Source: Acidimicrobiia bacterium | GTDB lineage: Bacteria > Actinomycetota > Acidimicrobiia > IMCC26256 > JACDBD01 | NCBI GenBank assembly: GCA_031177445.1 | Contig: JAPSGP010000073.1 | Span: forward strand, 1-10,324 | Reading direction: 5' to 3' | DNA: 10,324 nucleotides | Shown here: in pieces, positions 7,119 to 10,324 of the stretch | Layout of the letters: the number at the start of each line of letters is the position of its first letter | Numbering within the stretch: position 1 is the first letter of the stretch | Made by a program: the position numbers and the translations under genes | The notes under the pieces: generated by a model | The model's database searches: none | What the model was told of the DNA's origin: nothing | The model's input: the letters and a program-made list of their open reading frames with translations, nothing else

Positions 7119-7331
7119 TCACGAAGAGGGCTGTCGCTCCCGGAGCGCTCGGTAGCCGATGACGGCGATGGCGGTGGCGAAGGCCACGGAGACCAGCGCC
7201 AGGACGACGTGCACGACCTTGAAGCCGGCCGAGCGGTCGTCGTCGCCAAGGATGTTGGCGATCCGGGTGATCCAGATGAAGAACGTCCAGCCCGCCGCCG
7301 CCAGCAGGACCCACGCGGCCCGTCGACTCAC
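7119..7331 (-). CDS. small two-TM membrane protein, SCO4848-like
   Basis: A 70-residue protein with two hydrophobic segments, about residues 6-24 and 38-61, linked by a short charged stretch (GDDDRSAG). The layout and motifs (SRRAAWVLLAAAGWTFFIW near the start, FKVVHVVLALVS before the second helix, a C-terminal Gly-x-x-Ala-Leu end) resemble the actinobacterial SCO4848 family of about 75-residue membrane proteins, which has no known function. The GTG start overlaps the stop of the dapA-like gene as GTGA. No Shine-Dalgarno site is visible, so translation is likely coupled. The frame is open further upstream for 71 codons, but that stretch lies inside the dapA-like gene and looks like a shadow (Arg/Gly/Ala-rich), so I start at the overlap. 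The family assignment is from memory of the pattern, not a search. Confidence 0.75.
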   Translation of the reverse strand: MSRRAAWVLLAAAGWTFFIWITRIANILGDDDRSAGFKVVHVVLALVSVAFATAIAVIGYRALRERQPSS

Positions 7332-8230
7332 GAAGCCCGTTGTATCGCGCCGAGCGCGGCCTCCACGGATCGAGCCGATGCGTTCACGAGGGGGAGACGC
7401 ACGTCGGGTGTCGGGATCCGACCTTGCGCGTGGAGCACTGCCTTGAAGACGGCCGGGTTGGGCTCGGCGAACAAGGACTGCGTGACCGGGAGCAGCGCCT
7501 CGGCATGGGCACGCCCCTCGTCGACCTTGCCGGCGAGTCCGCACTCGATCATCTCGACGAAGCGCTCAGTGCACACGTGCGCGCTGGCGCAGATGGTGCC
7601 GGTACCACCCATCAGCACCAGTGGGAACAGGAACGTGTCGGTCCCGCCCAGCACTGCGAAACCGTCGACCGGGTTCGTGAGCCGCAGGAGCTCGAGCGTG
7701 TCGTCGTCGAGGCTCGCGGGCGCGTGTTTGACGCCGGCAAAGTTCGGCAGCTTCGCCAGCTCGAGCACGTTCGCCGCGCTCAGGTGCCGCCCCGTGCGAG
7801 CGGAGATGTTGTAGATCACGATCGGGACGGGGCTCTCGGCCGACACCGCCCGGTAGTGCGCCACGATGCCGGCTTCGCTCGGGCGCACGTAGTACGGCAC
7901 GACGACGAGGGTCGCGACCAGCGCCGGCGTACCGGCGAGCTCGCGAACTGCCGCGATCGTCGATCGCGTGCTGTTCGTCCCGGCGCCGACGATGAGCTGA
8001 GCCGACCGCTCGGCGCAGACGCTCGCGCACGCCGCGATGACCGCTCGCTTCTCGTCGGCATCGAGCGCGGTGGACTCGCCGGTGGTCCCGAGTGCCACGA
8101 TGCCGGTCGCGCCCGCCTGCAGGTACTCGTGGCAGAGCCGTTCCACCGCGTCGATCGCGACCGAGCCGTCGCTGGCGAACGGAGTGATGAGTGGGATGTA
8201 GACCCCGCGCAGTCGCGCGTCCGCAGTCAT
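7328..8230 (-). CDS. DapA-family protein (4-hydroxy-tetrahydrodipicolinate synthase-like, Schiff-base aldolase)
   Basis: A 300-residue TIM-barrel protein of the DHDPS/NAL family, of usual length. DapA itself joins pyruvate and aspartate semialdehyde in lysine and diaminopimelate synthesis. The key residues are present: GTTGES at 48-53, PYY at 112-114, Tyr140 and Arg145 in YNISARTG, and the Schiff-base Lys168 in GVKHA. LFAEPNP near 256 is a family C-terminal signature. Arg145 at the position that binds the aspartate semialdehyde carboxylate in DapA favours a true synthase. Against this, PYYVRP has Val where Asn is common, GVKHA has His where Glu is common, and SAHV replaces the usual S-x-x-N. 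No other lysine gene is nearby. I therefore keep the family call and leave the symbol empty. The start ATG follows a TANNNT hexamer by six bases, predicting a leaderless mRNA. Confidence 0.9.
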   Translation of the reverse strand: MTADARLRGVYIPLITPFASDGSVAIDAVERLCHEYLQAGATGIVALGTTGESTALDADEKRAVIAACASVCAERSAQLIVGAGTNSTRSTIAAVRELAGTPALVATLVVVPYYVRPSEAGIVAHYRAVSAESPVPIVIYNISARTGRHLSAANVLELAKLPNFAGVKHAPASLDDDTLELLRLTNPVDGFAVLGGTDTFLFPLVLMGGTGTICASAHVCTERFVEMIECGLAGKVDEGRAHAEALLPVTQSLFAEPNPAVFKAVLHAQGRIPTPDVRLPLVNASARSVEAALGAIQRAS

Positions 8231-8236
8231 GCGCGC

Positions 8237-8242
8237 ATGCTA
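8237..8242 (-). promoter_or_regulatory. -10 hexamer of the dapA-like gene, leaderless start
   Basis: TAGCAT on the minus strand is followed by six bases and then the ATG. This puts the hexamer at -12 to -7 if transcription starts at the A of the start codon, the arrangement typical of leaderless genes in actinobacteria. No convincing -35 or Shine-Dalgarno site is seen. Confidence 0.6.
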
Positions 8243-8271
8243 TCCATCGAAGTACGAGGCACGCCGAGCGT

Positions 8272-8277
8272 TAGCCT
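8272..8277 (+). promoter_or_regulatory. -10 hexamer of the TauE/SafE gene, leaderless start
   Basis: TAGCCT is followed by six bases and then the GTG start. The spacing is identical to that of the divergent dapA-like gene, and there is no Shine-Dalgarno site, so a leaderless transcript is predicted. The two hexamers are 29 bp apart and point away from each other. Confidence 0.6.
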
Positions 8278-8283
8278 GCTTTC

Positions 8284-9144
8284 GTGTCGGAGCCGTGGCG
8301 CACGATCCTGACGCTCGTCGCCGGTTTCGGGACGGGCGTGCTCTCGGGCATGTTCGGCGTCGGAGGAGCAGTCGTCTCGACCCCGGCGATCCGCGCGCTT
8401 GGCGCGACTCCGCTCGAGGGGGTGGGGTCGACCCTCCCGTCGATCCTGCCGTCGGCCGCCAGTGGCTCGCTGCGATACCGGCGCGAGGGGCTCATCATCG
8501 GTCGCGTCGCGCTGTGGACTTCCAGCGCCGGAGTGGTCGCGGCGGTGGGCGGTGCGCTCCTGTCCGATGTCGTCCCCGGCGACGGTCACGTGCTGATGAT
8601 CGTGACCGCAGCATTGCTGGGCTTCACCGCATATCGCACCGCTCGCCCGCCCGCGCCTGTGCAGGAGCCGGCGACCATCGGCATCGAAGACCCCGTCGGC
8701 GACCTCGTCACACCGACCGCCGATCTCGAAGCGCATCCCGAGCCGTGCGCGGCGTACCCCGAACCGCGGCGCGATCAACGCTGGCGCCTCGGCGTGACCG
8801 GACTCGCCGCCGGCGGGATCAGCGGGCTCCTCGGCGTCGGCGGCGGCATCCTGATGGTCCCGGTGTTCATCGGGTGGATCCGCCTCACCATCAAGGAGGC
8901 GGTCGCAACATCGCTGGTCTGCGTCGGCGTGCTCGCGGTGCCCGGAACGATCACGCACGCCTTCCTGGGCAATGTCGTGTGGTCGTTCGCGATCCCACTG
9001 TCGATCGGCGTCATCCCGGGCGCCCAGCTCGGCGCCCACCTCGCCATCCGCGCGTCCGATCAGGCGCTGCGGCTCGCGGTCGGCATCGTGCTCGGCACGA
9101 TCGCGGTGGTGTACGCGGCGGGCGAGATCTTGGCTCTCATCTGA
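8284..9144 (+). CDS. TauE/SafE (DUF81) family membrane permease
   Basis: A 286-residue membrane protein of the sulfite exporter TauE/SafE family, which moves small organic or sulfur-containing anions across the inner membrane; the substrate here is unknown. The family's internal duplication is clear: SGMFGVGGA near residue 21 and SGLLGVGGGI near 180 are the repeated signature loops, each opening a half of about four hydrophobic helices. The halves are joined by a hydrophilic, Pro/Glu/Asp-rich stretch of about 48 residues (121-168), longer than in compact members. The protein ends almost immediately after the last helix (GEILALI). The GTG start is supported by the TAGCCT hexamer six bases upstream. 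Its 3' end overlaps the convergent uracil-DNA glycosylase gene by 8 bp. Confidence 0.88.
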   Translation: MSEPWRTILTLVAGFGTGVLSGMFGVGGAVVSTPAIRALGATPLEGVGSTLPSILPSAASGSLRYRREGLIIGRVALWTSSAGVVAAVGGALLSDVVPGDGHVLMIVTAALLGFTAYRTARPPAPVQEPATIGIEDPVGDLVTPTADLEAHPEPCAAYPEPRRDQRWRLGVTGLAAGGISGLLGVGGGILMVPVFIGWIRLTIKEAVATSLVCVGVLAVPGTITHAFLGNVVWSFAIPLSIGVIPGAQLGAHLAIRASDQALRLAVGIVLGTIAVVYAAGEILALI

Positions 9145-9832
9145 ACTCGCCCAGCGCTCGGGCGCGGGCAAAGACCGCGTCGAGCATGGCCTCGGTGAGC
9201 TTGCCCGTGAACGTGTTCTGCTGACTGGGGTGGAAGCAACCCACGACGGTGGCACGGGCGGTGCGCACCTCGACGCCGTGCGTGAAGCGCGGGCGCGGTG
9301 ACGGCATCGGCGCACCGAGTTGCGCCAGCACGCGTGCGGTGGCGTCGTACGCGAACTTCCCCAGCACGACGATCACGGCGACATGCTCGAGGAGCTCGAG
9401 CTCTCGCACGAGGTACGGCAGGCAGCGATCGCGCTCGTCCGGCGTCGGCTTGTTCGCGGGCGGCGCGCACCGGACCGCCGCTGCGATGTACGCGTCGTCG
9501 AGCTGGAGCCCGTCGTCGGCATGGACCGACGTCGGCTGGTTCGCATAGCCGGCGCGATGCAACGCGCCGAACAGCCAGTCCCCCGAACGATCACCGGTGA
9601 AGATGCGGCCAGTGCGGTTCCCGCCGTGGGCCGCCGGCGCCAGCCCGACGACGAGCAGGCGCGCCTTCGGATCACCGAATCCGGGCACCGGCCGGCCCCA
9701 GTATTCCTCGTCACGGAAGGCGCTCCGCTTCTCGCGCGCCACCTGCTCGCGCCACGTGACCAGACGCGGGCAGGCACGGCATTCGACGATTTCGGCCGTG
9801 AGGAGGCGAAGTCCGCGCTGTCCGGTGGACAC
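9137..9832 (-). CDS. udgB: uracil-DNA glycosylase family 5 (UdgB type), 4Fe-4S
   Basis: A 231-residue uracil-DNA glycosylase of family 5, which removes uracil and some other deaminated bases from DNA in base excision repair. Motif A is GLAPAAHGGNRTGRIFTGD (63-81), with Ala where family 1 and related enzymes have the catalytic Asp, as expected for UDGb. The second active-site motif is HPSQQNTFTG (201-210). Four cysteines, Cys18 and Cys21 near the N-terminus plus Cys122 and Cys137, fit the iron-sulfur cluster of families 4 and 5. A repair role suits a GC-rich genome, where cytosine deamination is a constant load. The GTG start is preceded by TACGAT and six bases, so the mRNA is probably leaderless. 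The gene diverges from the lipid kinase gene across 38 bp. Confidence 0.93.
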   Translation of the reverse strand: MSTGQRGLRLLTAEIVECRACPRLVTWREQVAREKRSAFRDEEYWGRPVPGFGDPKARLLVVGLAPAAHGGNRTGRIFTGDRSGDWLFGALHRAGYANQPTSVHADDGLQLDDAYIAAAVRCAPPANKPTPDERDRCLPYLVRELELLEHVAVIVVLGKFAYDATARVLAQLGAPMPSPRPRFTHGVEVRTARATVVGCFHPSQQNTFTGKLTEAMLDAVFARARALGEFR

Positions 9833-9838
9833 CGGCCG

Positions 9839-9844
9839 ATCGTA
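9839..9844 (-). promoter_or_regulatory. -10 hexamer of the udgB gene, leaderless start
   Basis: TACGAT on the minus strand, then six bases, then GTG. This is the same spacing as the three other divergent starts in the window, and no Shine-Dalgarno site is present. Confidence 0.6.
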
Positions 9845-9858
9845 CGGAATCGACCCAG

Positions 9859-9864
9859 TACGGT
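9859..9864 (+). promoter_or_regulatory. -10 hexamer of the lipid kinase gene, leaderless start
   Basis: TACGGT is followed by six bases and then GTG. It lies 14 bp from the oppositely directed hexamer of udgB. The spacing picks the GTG at 9871 over the in-frame GTG codons at 9877 and 9889. Confidence 0.6.
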
Positions 9865-9870
9865 GCCGAC

Positions 9871-10324
9871 GTGCGGGTGCTGTTGATCGTGAACGAGACC
9901 GCGTCCTCGGTCACCGCGCGCCGACGCGTGCTCATCCAGCGCGTGCTCGGCGCCGAGCACAAGCTCGAGGTCGCCGAGACCTCCCGCCGCGGTCATGCCG
10001 CCCGCCTCGCACGCGGCGCAGCCCTCGATCACGTCGAGGTCGTGGCGGTCCTGGCCGGCGACGGGACGCTGAACGAGACCGCCGACGGCATCGCCGGGAC
10101 CGCGACCGCGCTGGCGCCGCTTCCCGGCGGGTCCACCAATGTGTTCGCGCGCAGCATCGGGGTCGTCGACGACCCGGTCGAGGCGGCCGAACAGCTCGTA
10201 CGGTCGCTGGCGCGCCGGACCCTTCGGCGGATCGGGCTCGGCGTCGCCAACGGCCGGCGATTCCTGTTCCACGCCGGTGCCGGCCTGGACGCGGCAGTCA
10301 TCGCCCAGGTGGAACGGCGTTCCT
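9871..10324 (+). CDS. diacylglycerol kinase family lipid kinase, N-terminal part
   Basis: The open frame runs to the window end without a stop, giving 151 residues of what is usually a 290-330 residue protein. It begins MRVLLIVNETASSVTARRR, the nucleotide-binding start of the DAGK catalytic domain (the NP-A-S region of related enzymes). AGDGTLNE near residue 63 and PGGSTNVFARSIG (85-97) follow, the two signatures of the YegS/DgkB-like lipid kinases. FLFHAGAGLDAAV near 131 starts the second domain. Such enzymes phosphorylate diacylglycerol or related lipids at the membrane, using ATP, and feed phospholipid synthesis. The usual GGDGT reads AGDGT here. The GTG start is fixed by the TACGGT hexamer six bases upstream. 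The lipid substrate cannot be told from this part. Confidence 0.88.
   Translation, partial: MRVLLIVNETASSVTARRRVLIQRVLGAEHKLEVAETSRRGHAARLARGAALDHVEVVAVLAGDGTLNETADGIAGTATALAPLPGGSTNVFARSIGVVDDPVEAAEQLVRSLARRTLRRIGLGVANGRRFLFHAGAGLDAAVIAQVERRS

Noticed and set aside
7009..7314. N-terminal extension of the MFS exporter by 102 residues
   Set aside because: The stretch is Arg/Gly-rich, unlike any exporter N-terminus, and crosses the SCO4848-like gene and the inverted repeat. The internal ATG with GGAAAGGG upstream is the better start.
7332..7544. Upstream extension of the SCO4848-like protein
   Set aside because: It lies inside the dapA-like gene in another frame, has shadow-like composition, and would make the protein twice the family length. 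The GTGA overlap gives the natural start.
7340..8311. A 323-codon plus-strand frame over the dapA-like gene
   Set aside because: Antisense to a protein with all DHDPS-family motifs; Arg/His/Glu-rich product with no recognisable domain.
8227..9315. A 362-codon minus-strand frame over the TauE gene
   Set aside because: Antisense shadow rich in Arg, Asp and His; the plus-strand frame has the duplicated TauE signature and helices.
9373..10272. A 299-codon minus-strand frame spanning udgB and the lipid kinase
   Set aside because: It runs antisense to the lipid kinase and out of frame with udgB, crosses both -10 hexamers, and has no family features.
1..10324. Search for CRISPR repeats, tRNA, rRNA, transposase or phage genes and tandem repeats
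   Set aside because: No regularly spaced repeats, no cloverleaf or conserved rRNA words, and no mobile-element proteins were seen. All longer stretches are explained by ordinary genes, and no gap between genes exceeds about 110 bases.

Overview
The window is about 10.3 kb of very GC-rich bacterial DNA. It is densely coded, with frequent GTG starts and 4-bp GTGA overlaps between genes. The gene content points to an actinobacterium (Actinomycetota): a fused E2-E1 2-oxoglutarate dehydrogenase of the Kgd type, a class II DAHP synthase, a small SCO4848-like membrane protein, a family 5 uracil-DNA glycosylase, and TANNNT-type promoters placed directly on start codons. A class such as Acidimicrobiia is possible, but this is only an inference from overall feel. 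Nothing looks like a prophage, IS element, CRISPR array, tRNA or rRNA.

Left part, plus strand: the 3' end of a class II DAHP synthase gene (shikimate pathway entry) is followed, after a 105-bp gap holding a strong hairpin, by a full-length kgd gene (2-oxoglutarate dehydrogenase E1 fused to a succinyltransferase-like E2 core). Middle, minus strand: a three-gene cluster transcribed leftwards encodes a 14-TM DHA2-type drug exporter, a TetR regulator and a SixA-like phosphohistidine phosphatase. Its genes are chained by two GTGA stop/start overlaps, and its last gene abuts the 3' end of kgd with no spacer. In front of the exporter lies a 14-bp inverted repeat around a possible promoter, a good candidate for the TetR operator. 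Upstream on the same strand is a two-gene unit: a DapA-family aldolase/synthase and a 70-residue SCO4848-like membrane protein, also joined by a GTGA overlap.

Right part: the dapA-like gene diverges from a TauE/SafE permease gene. The permease overlaps tail-to-tail with a UDG family 5 gene, which in turn diverges from a diacylglycerol-kinase-family lipid kinase gene cut by the window end. All four divergent genes have a TANNNT hexamer ending exactly six bases before the start codon, which predicts leaderless mRNAs.

I see no clearly new biological system here. The content is mostly core metabolism, repair and transport. The most interesting signals are regulatory: the four precisely spaced leaderless starts, the overlapping back-to-back promoters in the 38-bp gap, the exporter operator dyad, and a kgd leader that contains no TA dinucleotide and so no recognisable -10 element.
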